Shown here one piece after another: positions 8,877 through 17,206 of a stretch of 64,000 bases of DNA. Source of the DNA: Kitasatospora sp. SolWspMP-SS2h (GTDB lineage Bacteria; Actinomycetota; Actinomycetes; Streptomycetales; Streptomycetaceae). A model generated the notes under the pieces. That model was not told where the DNA came from, made no database searches, and worked only from the letters and a program-made list of their open reading frames with translations. The stretch covers positions 310,001 through 374,000 of the forward strand of contig NZ_QLLT01000002.1 of assembly GCF_003259315.1 (NCBI RefSeq), read 5' to 3'. A program made the position numbers and the translations under genes. Within the stretch, counting starts at the first letter, position 1, and each line of letters opens with the position of its first letter.

Positions 8877-8905
8877 GCCCCCGACAGCCCGGGGCTGATC
8901 CGCCG

Positions 8906-9958
8906 TCAGTGCGGGTGCGGGCCCGCCCGGTGCACCGGGCCGTGCGCGTCCGCGCAGTGCTCGCGGGCCTCCTCCTCGGCCGCCGCGGCCGCGCTGTTCG
9001 GGGCGATCTGGAGCAGCCCGTCCCGCTCGTCCTCGCCGAGGTGGTCGACCTGGAGGGTGGCGTGGGTGATCCGGTACTCCTCGCGCAGCCGGCGCTGGAG
9101 CCCGCGCCGCACCGCGTGGCAGTCGCCGCCCGGGGCGACCAGGATGTGCGCCGACAGCGCGGGCTGGTTGGAGGTGATCTCCCAGATGTGCAGGTCGTGG
9201 ACCTCCTCCACCTGCGGCGCGGCCACCAGCCGGTCCGCCACCTCGTCCGGGTCGATCCCGGCCGGCGCGGCCTCCAGGAAGATCCGCGCCGAGTCCCGCA
9301 CCAGCCCGGTCCCGGCCCGCAGCATCAGCGCCACCACCACCAGCGAGGCGATCGCGTCCGCCCGGACGAACCCGGTGAACAGCACCACCGCGCCCGCCAC
9401 CGCCGTCGCGACGAACGCGTACAGGTCGGTCAGCACGTGCTGGAAGGCGCCCTCCACGTTCAGCGAGGACCGGTTCGCCTTCGACAGGCACCAGGTCGCC
9501 GCGACGTTCACCACCACGCCCACCAGCGCCGTCACCAGCACCAGCGACCCCTGCACCTCCGGCGGCGAGACCAGCCGGGTCACCGCCTCGTAGCCCAGCC
9601 AGGCCGACAGCACCAGCAGCGTCACCCCGTTCGCCTGCGCGGAGAGGATCTCGGCCCGCTTCAGCCCGTACGTGTAGCCGCCGCGCGCCGGACGCGCCGC
9701 CAGCCGCATCGCCACCAGGGCCAGCCCGATCGAGGCGGCGTCGGTCAGCATGTGCGCCGCGTCCGAGATCAGCGCCAGCGAACGGGCGGCGAAGCCGACC
9801 ACCACCTCGCCCGCCATGAACGCCACCAGCAGGACCAGCGCGCTCCACAGCCACCTGCGGTCCGCGTCCGCCGCCACCGCGTGGCTGTGCCCGGCGTGCG
9901 ATCCGTGCCCGTGGCCGTGCTGGTGGTCACTGCCGTGGTCGTGCTCGTGCTCGGCCAT
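8906..9958 (-). CDS. CDF family cation efflux transporter (CzcD/ZitB type)
   Basis: 350 aa. It starts with a His-rich metal-binding tail (residues 1-28, alternating H and G/D/E), then six membrane helices carrying CDF metal-site patterns (SLALISDAAHMLTDA and FQHVLTDLYAF). A cytoplasmic C-terminal domain (EEVHDLHIWEI...) ends in another His-rich tail (HCADAHGPVHRAGPHPH). It exports Zn2+ or similar ions by proton antiport. It is divergent from the chromate transporter across 188 bp. No clear metalloregulator site was recognised there, only a GATC-N7-GATC dyad near 10000. Confidence 0.93.
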   Translation of the reverse strand: MAEHEHDHGSDHQHGHGHGSHAGHSHAVAADADRRWLWSALVLLVAFMAGEVVVGFAARSLALISDAAHMLTDAASIGLALVAMRLAARPARGGYTYGLKRAEILSAQANGVTLLVLSAWLGYEAVTRLVSPPEVQGSLVLVTALVGVVVNVAATWCLSKANRSSLNVEGAFQHVLTDLYAFVATAVAGAVVLFTGFVRADAIASLVVVALMLRAGTGLVRDSARIFLEAAPAGIDPDEVADRLVAAPQVEEVHDLHIWEITSNQPALSAHILVAPGGDCHAVRRGLQRRLREEYRITHATLQVDHLGEDERDGLLQIAPNSAAAAAEEEAREHCADAHGPVHRAGPHPH

Positions 9959-10146
9959 CGGGGTCCCTCCGCTCTGGTGTCCGCACCGGAAGTGAACCCC
10001 AGATCGGAGGAAGATCCAAAGGCTGCACTGGTGACCGTTGTCGTTCTCCGGTACGCCATCCGGGCCGGGTAGGGTGCGCGGCGCATCCGCGCCGTTCGCG
10101 CGGTGGCCGGGCGATCGGACGGCCGGACGGTCGGGCAGGCGGGGGA

Positions 10147-11448
10147 GTGGACGTGGTGGCAGGGGACGTAGTGGCGGGGGAGACGGTGGAGCGGGTGCCG
10201 CTCGCGGTGATCGCCCGCGAGTGGGGCCGGATCGGCGTCCTGGGCTTCGGCGGCCCGCCCGCGCACGTCCTGCTGCTGCGCCGCCTCTGCGTGGAGCGGC
10301 GCGGCTGGATCGCCGCGAGCGAGTTCGAGGACGGCGTCGCCGCCACCAACCTGCTGCCCGGACCGGCCTCCACCCAGCTGGCGGTCCTCACCGCCTGGCG
10401 GCTGCGCGGCACCGCCGGGGCGCTGGTCGGCGGCGCGGCGTTCATCCTGCCCGGGCTGGCGCTGATCCTGCTGCTGTCCGGGCTGTTCCTGGCGGGCGAC
10501 CCGCCGCACTGGGTGCTCGGTGCCGCCGCGGGCGCGGGCGGGGCGGTCGCCGCCGTCGCCGCCCAGGCCGCCGCCACCCTCGTCCCGGCCAGCCTGGCGC
10601 GCTCCGGCCCCGGCCCGGCCCGCGTCCGCTGGACCGCCTACCTGCTGCTCGGCGCCGCCGCCGCGATCCGCACCGGGCCGTGGCTGGTCCTGGTCCTGCT
10701 GGCCACCGGCGCCGCCGAGATCGCCTTCCGCCGACGCGGGCGCGCGGACAGAGGGGGAACCAGCCCAACGGGGGACGCCGCGCTGGGCCGACCGGACGCG
10801 GACCCGCCGCGCGCACCCGGGGCCCCGCGACCGCCGCGACCGGCGCGACCGGCGCGACCCCGGCGGTCCCCACGCGCCGCGCTGCCGCTGCTGGCGCCCG
10901 GCCTCGCCGCGGCCGGCGGCCCGGGCGCGCTGGCCTGGGTCGCGCTCAAGGTCGGGGCGCTGTCCTACGGCGGCGGCTTCGTGATCGTCCCGCTGATGCA
11001 GCAGGACGCCGTCGAGCGCTACCACTGGATGACCGACGGCCAGTTCCTGAACGCCGTCGCGCTCGGCCAGCTCACCCCCGGCCCGGTGGTGCAGACCGTC
11101 TCGGTGGTCGGCTACGCCGCCGCGGGCGTCCCGGGCGGGCTGCTCGCCGCGGCGGTGGCCTTCGCGCCGTCCTTCCTGTTCGTGCTGTCCGGCGCGGCGC
11201 ACTTCGACCGGCTGCGCGCCGACACCGCCGCCCAGGACTTCCTCACCGGTGCCGGGCCCGCCGTCATCGGCGCGATCGCCGGCTCCGCCCTCCCGCTCGC
11301 CCTGGCCCTCGGCCGCCCCTGGCAGTACGCGGTGCTGGTCCTCGCCGCGCTCTGGCTGCTGGTGCTGCGCCGGGGCGTGGTGCCCTGCCTGCTCGGCGCG
11401 GCCGGCCTCGGTGTGCTCGCCGCCGTGACCGGGGTCGCGCTGCCCTGA
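10147..11448 (+). CDS. chrA: Chromate efflux transporter, CHR family
   Basis: 433 aa with two homologous CHR halves. The first contains LGFGGPPAHV and NLLPGPASTQL; the second contains GALSYGGGFVIVPLMQQD and ALGQLTPGPVVQTVSVVGY, both hallmark ChrA motifs. The halves are joined by a ~55-residue Pro/Arg/Ala linker (about 198-250) of low complexity. About ten membrane helices. It exports chromate (possibly sulfate analogues). GTG at 10147 sits inside a GGGGGAG run; GTG at 10153 or 10156 would have better spacing, so the first residues are uncertain. The divergent CDF gene makes this a small metal-resistance locus. Confidence 0.9.
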   Translation: MDVVAGDVVAGETVERVPLAVIAREWGRIGVLGFGGPPAHVLLLRRLCVERRGWIAASEFEDGVAATNLLPGPASTQLAVLTAWRLRGTAGALVGGAAFILPGLALILLLSGLFLAGDPPHWVLGAAAGAGGAVAAVAAQAAATLVPASLARSGPGPARVRWTAYLLLGAAAAIRTGPWLVLVLLATGAAEIAFRRRGRADRGGTSPTGDAALGRPDADPPRAPGAPRPPRPARPARPRRSPRAALPLLAPGLAAAGGPGALAWVALKVGALSYGGGFVIVPLMQQDAVERYHWMTDGQFLNAVALGQLTPGPVVQTVSVVGYAAAGVPGGLLAAAVAFAPSFLFVLSGAAHFDRLRADTAAQDFLTGAGPAVIGAIAGSALPLALALGRPWQYAVLVLAALWLLVLRRGVVPCLLGAAGLGVLAAVTGVALP

Positions 11449-11452
11449 GCCG

Positions 11453-11469
11453 GGACCGACCCCCGGTCC
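11453..11469. terminator. Small hairpin between chrA and the convergent peptidase gene
   Basis: Six-bp arms GGACCG/CGGTCC around a 5-nt loop, 5 nt after the chrA stop, followed by a G-run (a C-run on the other strand). Weak on its own, but placed where a bidirectional terminator is expected. Confidence 0.35.
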
Positions 11470-11506
11470 GGGGGGGCGGGCGTCTCAGCGGCTGGAGGTG
11501 AGCGTC

Positions 11507-12361
11507 TCAGCGGCCGGGGGAGGCGGCGCTCCCCGGGCCGACCGGGCCGATCGGGACGGCGGCCGGCACGACCGGGCCGATCGGGACGGTGACCGGCACG
11601 ACCGGGCCGATCGGGACGGTGACCGGTTCGACCGGGGCGGTGAGCGGGGCCAGCCGGGTCGCGTGCACCAGGGCGCGGGCCACCCGCAGGTCCTCGCCCT
11701 GCTCGGGGTGCCACTGGACGCCGACGGTGAAGCCCGCGCCCTCGACCGCCTCGACGGTGCCGTCCTCGGCGTACGCGCTGACGGTCAGACCCTCGCCGAG
11801 CCTGGCCACCGCCTGGTGGTGGAAGGTCGGGACGGAGAGCGACTCCTCCGGCAGCAGGTCCGCGAGCAGCGTGCCGGGGACCGGCCGGACCGGGTGCCGC
11901 CCGTACTCGCCGGGCGCGCCGACGTGGCTCAGTTCCTCGCCGACCACGTCCGGCAGGTGCTGGATCAGCGAGCCGCCGCACACCACGTTCAGCAGCTGCA
12001 TGCCCCGGCAGATGCCCAGCAGCGGGGTGCCGGCGGCGAGCGCGGCGCGGATCAGCGCGGCCTCCCACAGGTCGCGCTCGGGGGCGCAGGCCACCGTCAG
12101 CGGGTGGGGGCGCTCGCCGTACAGGGCCGGGTCGACGTCCTCGCCGCCCGCGATCACCAGGCCGTCCAGCCGGGCGACCACGGCCGCGGCGTGCTCCGGG
12201 GCGTCCGGCGGCAGCATCAGGGCGATCCCGCCGGCCTCGCGCACCAGCTCGGGGTAGCGCGCGGGGAGCAGCGCGGAGCGGATGGTGTCCCACCGCCCCC
12301 AGGCGGCGTCGGTGAGGAAGGTGCTGATGCCGATCACGGGGCGAGGAGTCATGGCGCGCAT
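11507..12361 (-). CDS. Gamma-glutamyl-gamma-aminobutyrate hydrolase family (peptidase C26) protein
   Basis: 284 aa class-I glutamine amidotransferase fold. It shows the nucleophile C118 in LGICRGMQLLN, H218 and E220 in QWHPEQ, and DGLVIAGGEDVDP. PuuD-like enzymes hydrolyse gamma-glutamyl amides in polyamine or related catabolism; the substrate here is not fixed. The last ~35 residues are an added tail with three exact-length 30-bp tandem repeats (11541-11630), giving a repeated VPIGPVVP pattern unlike the family. The start at 12361 has a GGGCGG site; ATG at 12352 is possible. Confidence 0.88.
   Translation of the reverse strand: MRAMTPRPVIGISTFLTDAAWGRWDTIRSALLPARYPELVREAGGIALMLPPDAPEHAAAVVARLDGLVIAGGEDVDPALYGERPHPLTVACAPERDLWEAALIRAALAAGTPLLGICRGMQLLNVVCGGSLIQHLPDVVGEELSHVGAPGEYGRHPVRPVPGTLLADLLPEESLSVPTFHHQAVARLGEGLTVSAYAEDGTVEAVEGAGFTVGVQWHPEQGEDLRVARALVHATRLAPLTAPVEPVTVPIGPVVPVTVPIGPVVPAAVPIGPVGPGSAASPGR
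11541..11630. repeat. Three 30-bp tandem repeats inside the C-terminal end of the C26 peptidase gene
   Basis: Units 11541-11570, 11571-11600 and 11601-11630 differ at only a few bases and keep reading frame, coding on the minus strand for ten-residue VPIGPVV-type units. A partial fourth unit follows. Copy-number change would lengthen or shorten the tail without frameshift. Confidence 0.9.
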
Positions 12362-12612
12362 TCTGCCGCCCGTGCACGCCCCCCGCCGGGTGACCCACCA
12401 CCCGCACGCGCCCCTTCAGGCGCGTGGAGCAAAGTTCGCGCCCCCTGCGGCCGCCCCGGCCTGCTGCCGCCGTGCCCGGCCCCCCCCCCGGAACCGCCCC
12501 GGGAGGGCCCGGGGAGGGTTCCACGGGCGCGAGCGGACGATTCTCACCGGAATCTCATCGCCGGACACCCGTTTGCGGCCCCGCGCTGATTTCCCGCTTA
12601 TCCGCAGCCGCC

Positions 12613-12618
12613 TAGGGT
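12613..12618 (+). promoter_or_regulatory. -10 element (TAGGGT), leaderless start
   Basis: TAGGGT ends 7 nt before the GTG at 12626, which lacks a ribosome site. Transcription should begin at or next to the start codon. Confidence 0.55.
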
Positions 12619-12625
12619 CTCTACC

Positions 12626-13762
12626 GTGAGCGAGCAGCAGATTCCGGCCGGGTGGTACCCGGACCCCGTCGACACCGACAGCGACCCCCGCCCCCAGCGC
12701 TGGTGGGACGGCAAGGGCTGGACCGCCGAGACCCGCCCGGCCCCCGCCGACGCCGCGCCCGCCCCGGGCCCGGACGCCGGGGCCGGTGCGGCCGGCCCCG
12801 AGGACACCGCCGTCCTGGAGGGCACTGTGCTGAACGCCTCCGGGCAGACCGTGCACTACCCCCCGCTGCCCCCGTACGCCGGGCAGTTCGCGGCGGCCGG
12901 GCCGTCCCGCCGCAAGCCGTCCAAGCCGGTCCTGGTGGCCGCCTCGGTCGCCGCCGTGCTCGGCCTCGCGATCGGCTCCGGCGTCACCTACCTGGTGATG
13001 GACGGCCACCGGGACGGCACCAGGTCCACGGCCGCCTCCAGCTCGGACGGGCACCGCTACGGCGGAAACGGCGGCACCGGCGGGAACGGCAACGGCAACG
13101 GCAACGGGAAGACCAATCCCAGCGACCCGTTCGGCTTCGGTTTCGGCGGCGGCAACGGCCAGGGCGGCAACGGGAACGGCGGCACCGGCGGCACCGGTGG
13201 AGACGGCCAGGGCAACGGTCAGGGCAACGGCAACGGGAGCGGGACGAACGCCAAGGCCGCCATCGACATGGTCAACGGGATCTCGCTGCCGATCCCGAGC
13301 GGCTGGACCGGCGGCACCAGCACGGAGGGCTACGCCGGCATCTCCACCGGCAGCTACACCTGCGTCGACGGCTCGGACAAATGCTCGCTGGGCGGGGTGT
13401 CCACCGGCAAGATCAGCGGCACCGACGCCAAGCAGGCCGCCCAGCAGGACATCGCCGCCGCCGCGAAGGATGCCTACGGCGACCTGAACGGTCACAAGGA
13501 GCTGAAGAACGAGGCGGTCACGGTGGCCGGCCGCTCCGGCTACCTGGTGCGCTGGCAGGTCGACGCGGCGAAGGGCAACCCGGGCTACGTGGAGACGGTG
13601 GTCTTCCCGACCGCCGACGGCAAGGCCCTGACCGCCGTCCACTTCGGCTTCGACATCGCCGACAAGGCGCCGGGCCTGGACCAGATGGACAGCATCCTGC
13701 AGGGCATCACCAAGGTCGACCCCGGCTCCCTCCAGGGCGGCGGTGGAGGCACCACCACCTGA
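12626..13762 (+). CDS. DUF2510 membrane-anchored protein with Gly/Asn-rich extracellular linker
   Basis: 378 aa. The N-terminal DUF2510 motif is clear (AGWYPDPVD...RWWDGKGWT, residues 6-35). A Pro/Ala-rich cytoplasmic stretch precedes one membrane helix (about 97-118, VLVAASVAAVLGLAIG). Outside the membrane is a long Gly/Asn/Thr linker (about 140-210), then a globular C-terminal domain of about 165 residues with two Cys (YTCVDGSDKCSLGG). No known catalytic motif; similar actinobacterial proteins are uncharacterised envelope proteins. Start chosen because of the -10-like TAGGGT 7 nt upstream. Confidence 0.8.
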   Translation: MSEQQIPAGWYPDPVDTDSDPRPQRWWDGKGWTAETRPAPADAAPAPGPDAGAGAAGPEDTAVLEGTVLNASGQTVHYPPLPPYAGQFAAAGPSRRKPSKPVLVAASVAAVLGLAIGSGVTYLVMDGHRDGTRSTAASSSDGHRYGGNGGTGGNGNGNGNGKTNPSDPFGFGFGGGNGQGGNGNGGTGGTGGDGQGNGQGNGNGSGTNAKAAIDMVNGISLPIPSGWTGGTSTEGYAGISTGSYTCVDGSDKCSLGGVSTGKISGTDAKQAAQQDIAAAAKDAYGDLNGHKELKNEAVTVAGRSGYLVRWQVDAAKGNPGYVETVVFPTADGKALTAVHFGFDIADKAPGLDQMDSILQGITKVDPGSLQGGGGGTTT

Positions 13763-13786
13763 CCGCCGCACCCTCCGCCGGCCGCG

Positions 13787-13801
13787 GCCCTACCGTAGGG
13801 C
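13787..13801. terminator. Short hairpin between convergent DUF2510 and ECF sigma genes
   Basis: Six-bp arms GCCCTA/TAGGGC with a 3-nt loop in the 42-bp gap between two convergent stop codons; the flanking GC bases extend it weakly. Probably a shared terminator. Confidence 0.4.
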
Positions 13802-13804
13802 GGC

Positions 13805-15034
13805 TCAACTCCCGTCGCGCAGAAGGGTGTTGAGCCGGGCGGCCTGCCGTATCAGGTGGTCCCGCTCGGCCTGCGTGCCGGCCGCGCGGGCGGCCCGGGC
13901 GTACAGCTCGGCGGCGGTCGGCAGGTCGCCGGCCCGCTCGTGCAGGTACGCGCGGGCGGCGGTGTGCCGGGGCAGCGCGTCGTCCAGCGCGGCGAGCGCG
14001 GCCAGGCCCGCGCGGGGGCCGTCCGCCTCGCCGACCGCGACGGCCCGGTTCAGCCGCACCACGGGGCTGTCCGTCAGCGCGGCCAGCTCGTCGTACCACT
14101 CGACGATCTGCACCCAGTCCGTCTCGGCGGCGGTCGGCGCGTCCGCGTGCAGGGCGGCGATCGCCGCCTGGGCCTGGAACTCGCCGAGCCGGTCGCGGGC
14201 CAGCGCCGCTTGGAGGACGGCGACGCCCTCGGCGATCGCGGCGGTGTCCCAGCGGGTGCGGTCCTGCTCGGCCAGCGGCACCAGGCTGCCGTCCGGCGCG
14301 GTCCGCCCGGCCCGGCGGGCGTGGTGCAGCAGCATCAGCGCCAGCAGGCCGGACACCTCCGGGTGGTCGATCCGGGCCGCCAGCTGCCTGGTCAGCCGGA
14401 TCGCCTCCGCGGCCAGGTCGACGTCCCCCGAGTAGCCCTCGTTGAAGACCAGGTAGAGCACCCGCAGCACCGTCGCCACGTCCCCCGGCCGGTCCAGCCG
14501 CACGCCCGCGACGGTGCGCTTGGCCCGGGAGATCCGCTGCGCCATGGTGGCCTCCGGCACCAGGTACGCGGCGGCGATCTGCCGGGTGGTGAGGCCGCCG
14601 ACCGCGCGCAGCGTCAGCGCCACCGCCGAGGACGCGCTCAGCGACGGGTGCGCGCACAGGAAGTACAGCCGCAGCGAGTCGTCGGTGTCCGGGACCGGGC
14701 CGGGCCCGGGCTGCTCGTCCATCAGGTCCTCGCGGCGGCGGCGCGCGGTGTCGGCCCGGGCCGCGTCCAGGAAGCGCCGCCACGCGACGGTGACCAGCCA
14801 GCCCTTCGGGTCCCGCGGGGGCTCGTCCGGCCAGCGCCGGACGGCCTCCACCAGGGACTCCTGGACGGCGTCCTCGGCCGCCGCGAAGTCGGCCCCGCGG
14901 CGGACCAGCACGGCCAGCACCTCGGGGGTGAGGACGCGCAGCAGCGCCTCGTCCATCGGCGGGGCCGGCCGGTCCCACCGGTCCCACCGGTTCGGCCGGT
15001 CCGGCGGGTCCGGCGGCGAGGACACCGGGGTCAC
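13805..15034 (-). CDS. ECF42-type RNA polymerase sigma factor with long C-terminal extension
   Basis: It holds sigma region 2 (FAAAEDAVQESLVEAVRRW, WLVTVAWRRFLDAAR), region 4 (LTLRAVGGLTTRQIAAAYLVPEATMAQRISRAKRT), and then ~200 residues of C-terminal extension with the conserved YLVFNEGYSG and LNRAVAV elements. This is the architecture of the ECF42 group (DUF6596), whose members direct transcription of adjacent DGPF-domain genes. The start is uncertain. GTG at 15034 overlaps the upstream stop (GTGA, coupled translation), but ATG at 14956 gives the canonical family N-terminus, and the extra 26 residues are repetitive (PDPPDRPNRWDRWDR). Confidence 0.88.
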   Translation of the reverse strand: MTPVSSPPDPPDRPNRWDRWDRPAPPMDEALLRVLTPEVLAVLVRRGADFAAAEDAVQESLVEAVRRWPDEPPRDPKGWLVTVAWRRFLDAARADTARRRREDLMDEQPGPGPVPDTDDSLRLYFLCAHPSLSASSAVALTLRAVGGLTTRQIAAAYLVPEATMAQRISRAKRTVAGVRLDRPGDVATVLRVLYLVFNEGYSGDVDLAAEAIRLTRQLAARIDHPEVSGLLALMLLHHARRAGRTAPDGSLVPLAEQDRTRWDTAAIAEGVAVLQAALARDRLGEFQAQAAIAALHADAPTAAETDWVQIVEWYDELAALTDSPVVRLNRAVAVGEADGPRAGLAALAALDDALPRHTAARAYLHERAGDLPTAAELYARAARAAGTQAERDHLIRQAARLNTLLRDGS

Positions 15035-15438
15035 TCCGTGACGGTCGGCGGCTCGGACATGAACGGGCGCAGCTCCAGCCACTCGTGGATGGGCTCGCCG
15101 CCCGCACCCGGCGCCGCCGACAGCTCCGCGGCCAGCTCCAGCGCCCGCTCGTAGCTGTCCACGTCGATCACCATCCACCCGGCGATCAGGTCCTTGGTCT
15201 CGGCGAACGGCCCGTCGGTGACCGGCGGCCGGCCCTCGCCGCCGTACTGCACCCACGTCCCCTCGGGCGCGAGCGCCTGGGCGTCCACGAACTCGCCGCT
15301 CTGCTCCAGCTTCGCCGCGAAGTCGCGCATGTACTGGATGTGGGCGGTGACCTCCTCGGGCGTCCACCGGTCCATCGGGACGAAGCCCTCGGGGGTCGGC
15401 GCGCCGCGGTAGTGCTTCAGCATCAGGTACTTGGCCAT
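15031..15438 (-). CDS. YCII-related DGPF-domain protein
   Basis: 135 aa ferredoxin-like YCII fold: MAKYLMLKHYRG start and the TDGPFAETKDLIAGW signature. DGPF proteins are the usual partners and targets of ECF42 sigma factors, and here the sigma gene starts inside its stop codon. Molecular function in actinobacteria is unknown. AGGAG lies 9 nt before the ATG. It is probably the first gene of a two-gene operon transcribed by its own sigma factor. Confidence 0.9.
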   Translation of the reverse strand: MAKYLMLKHYRGAPTPEGFVPMDRWTPEEVTAHIQYMRDFAAKLEQSGEFVDAQALAPEGTWVQYGGEGRPPVTDGPFAETKDLIAGWMVIDVDSYERALELAAELSAAPGAGGEPIHEWLELRPFMSEPPTVTE

Positions 15439-15601
15439 CGGTCTCACTCCTAGGTACTGGTGCGGCCCATTGTGGCCGCCTTCACCCCTGGGACGGAGCC
15501 GCCGACGGGTTCTCGACACGACCGGCGGAAAAATCTCCGGACGTTTCTCCGGGTGGTCGCCGGGTGGTCGTCCGTCGGCCCGGAACAGCGGGAACGGACG
15601 T

Positions 15602-15632
15602 TTGACCTCAACCGCGCTTGAAGTCCTACCGT
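15602..15632 (+). promoter_or_regulatory. MerR/SoxR-type promoter with 19-bp spacer and dyad
   Basis: A -35 TTGACC (15602-15607) and a -10 TACCGT (15627-15632) are 19 bp apart, the overlong spacing typical of MerR-family activated promoters. The spacer carries the dyad ACCTCAA-N6-TTGAAGT (15605-15624; one mismatch), very like SoxR-type sites. It drives the small MarR-like ORF on the right. No MerR-family gene lies in the window, so the regulator would act in trans. Confidence 0.65.
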
Positions 15633-15659
15633 CTCCGTACGACTCGTGCGACCACCGCT

Positions 15660-15881
15660 ATGACCACCCGTGCGATCCTGGTGGAACGCGGTCGGCTGAG
15701 CCGCGACGCCGAGGACCGGCTGTGGCTCACCCCGGTGGGCGAGCGGGCCCGCGTCGACCTGGCCCGCAACGCGCCCGCGATCCGCGCCGCCCTCCACGCG
15801 GGCATCGACGACGCGGACTACGTCACCACGGTGAAGGTGCTCCAGCGGCTGATCCGCAACGCGGGCGGGACGGTCGCCTGA
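15660..15881 (+). CDS. Small MarR-like winged-helix C-terminal fragment
   Basis: 73 aa from the ATG at 15660 (a longer reading from 15618 would begin inside the promoter dyad). The sequence ILVERGRLSRDAEDRLWLTPVGERARVDLAR resembles the wing and following helix of MarR-family repressors (GLxxRxxxxxDxRxxxxxLTxxG), but the DNA-recognition helices that should precede it are absent. It may be a decayed regulator, or a genuine short protein that binds a partner. It is placed about 28 nt after a MerR-type -10 box, so it is likely transcribed under a redox or metal signal. Not recognised as a named family. Confidence 0.5.
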   Translation: MTTRAILVERGRLSRDAEDRLWLTPVGERARVDLARNAPAIRAALHAGIDDADYVTTVKVLQRLIRNAGGTVA

Positions 15882-15936
15882 CCGGCCGCTGACCGAGCCG
15901 CGCGGCGGTTGGCCGCGCGGCGGGGGCCGTCGGAGG

Positions 15937-17157
15937 TCACAGGAAGGTGTGGCCCTCGCCCCGGTAGGTCGGCACGGTGTCGGTGATCGTGTCACCCTCG
16001 ATCAGGTGCAACTGCGGGAAGCGCTCGCACAGTTCGCCCGCCTTCGCGTGCCGGAACCAGACCCGGTCGCCGATCAGCAGGTCGTCCGCGGCCGAGCCCA
16101 GCAGCGGCGTCTGCACTTCGCCCGCGCCCTCCTGCGGGTCGTAGCGCAGACCGGCCGGCAGGTACGGGACGGGGGAGCGGTCCGCGCCCGCCGGGCCGGA
16201 CGCCGGGTAGCCGCCGCCCAGCACCGTCACCACGCCCACCCCGGGGCGCCGCACCACCGGCTGCGCGAACAGCGCCGCCGGACGCCCGTGGAAGGCGCGG
16301 TAGTTGTCGAACAGCCGGGGCACGAACAGCCCCGAACCGGCCGCCACCTCGGTCACCGCGCGCTCCGCGACCGTCGACTCCACGCTGCCCGTGCCGCCGC
16401 CGTTCACGAACTCCAGCTCGGCGACCTCGCGCACCCGTCGGACCACCTCGGCGCGCCGCACCGCCAGCTCCGACCGGGCCTTCGCCTGCATCAGCCGCAC
16501 CGCCGCCGACCGCAGCGGACGCCCCGGCACCGCGTCCCCGACGCCCGCCACGTGGCCCTCGTACGCCATCAGCCCGACCACCTCGAACCCCCGGCGGCGG
16601 CCGACCAGTTCGGCGAACCGGCCGAGCTGCTCGGGCGTCCGCAGCGGCGAGCGCCGCGCGCCCACCCGGAGCCGGCCGCCCAGCAGTTGCAGCGAGGTGT
16701 CCAGCTCCAGGCAGACCCGCACCGTCGCCGAGCCCTCCCGGGCCGCGTCGATCAGGTCCAACTGCGCCTCGTCGTCCACCACCACGCTGACCTGCCGCGC
16801 CAGCTCCGGGTCCGCGGTCAGCCGTCCGAACCCGGCCCGGTCCGCCGACGGGTACGCCAGCAGCACGTCGGTGAACCCGGACTCCACCAGCCACAGCGTC
16901 TCCGCCAGGGTGAAGCTCATCACCCCCGCGAAGCCGTCCGTCCCGAGCACCCGCTCCAGCAGTGCCCGGCACCGCACCGACTTCGACGCCACCCGGATCG
17001 GCTTCCCGCCGGCCCGCCGCACCAGGTCCGCCGCGTTCGCGTCGAACGCCGCCAGGTCGACGACGGCCAGTGGCGCGTCGAGGTGCGCCGTCGCCCGGTC
17101 GTAGCGGGCCCGGTCGGAGACGGTGCCGCTGGTCGCGGCGGTTTCAACGAGTGCCAT
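15937..17157 (-). CDS. Alanine-racemase-fold PLP enzyme (D-threonine aldolase / amino acid deaminase-aldolase type)
   Basis: 406 aa. N-terminal PLP barrel with KPIRVASKSVRCRALLERVL, where the lysine in VASKS is the likely Schiff-base residue, and a C-terminal D-serine-dehydratase-like domain that usually holds a Zn site (HAKAGELCERF near the end supplies His and Cys). Related enzymes cleave D-threonine or deaminate D-serine; which one is not decidable. Upstream in-frame codons to 17199 exist, but the protein begins naturally at MALVETAATSG. Neighbours give no pathway context. Confidence 0.82.
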   Translation of the reverse strand: MALVETAATSGTVSDRARYDRATAHLDAPLAVVDLAAFDANAADLVRRAGGKPIRVASKSVRCRALLERVLGTDGFAGVMSFTLAETLWLVESGFTDVLLAYPSADRAGFGRLTADPELARQVSVVVDDEAQLDLIDAAREGSATVRVCLELDTSLQLLGGRLRVGARRSPLRTPEQLGRFAELVGRRRGFEVVGLMAYEGHVAGVGDAVPGRPLRSAAVRLMQAKARSELAVRRAEVVRRVREVAELEFVNGGGTGSVESTVAERAVTEVAAGSGLFVPRLFDNYRAFHGRPAALFAQPVVRRPGVGVVTVLGGGYPASGPAGADRSPVPYLPAGLRYDPQEGAGEVQTPLLGSAADDLLIGDRVWFRHAKAGELCERFPQLHLIEGDTITDTVPTYRGEGHTFL

Positions 17158-17206
17158 GGGCGCAGACTGCCACATCCCCCTACTGGACGGTAGATCCACC
17201 GGACCC

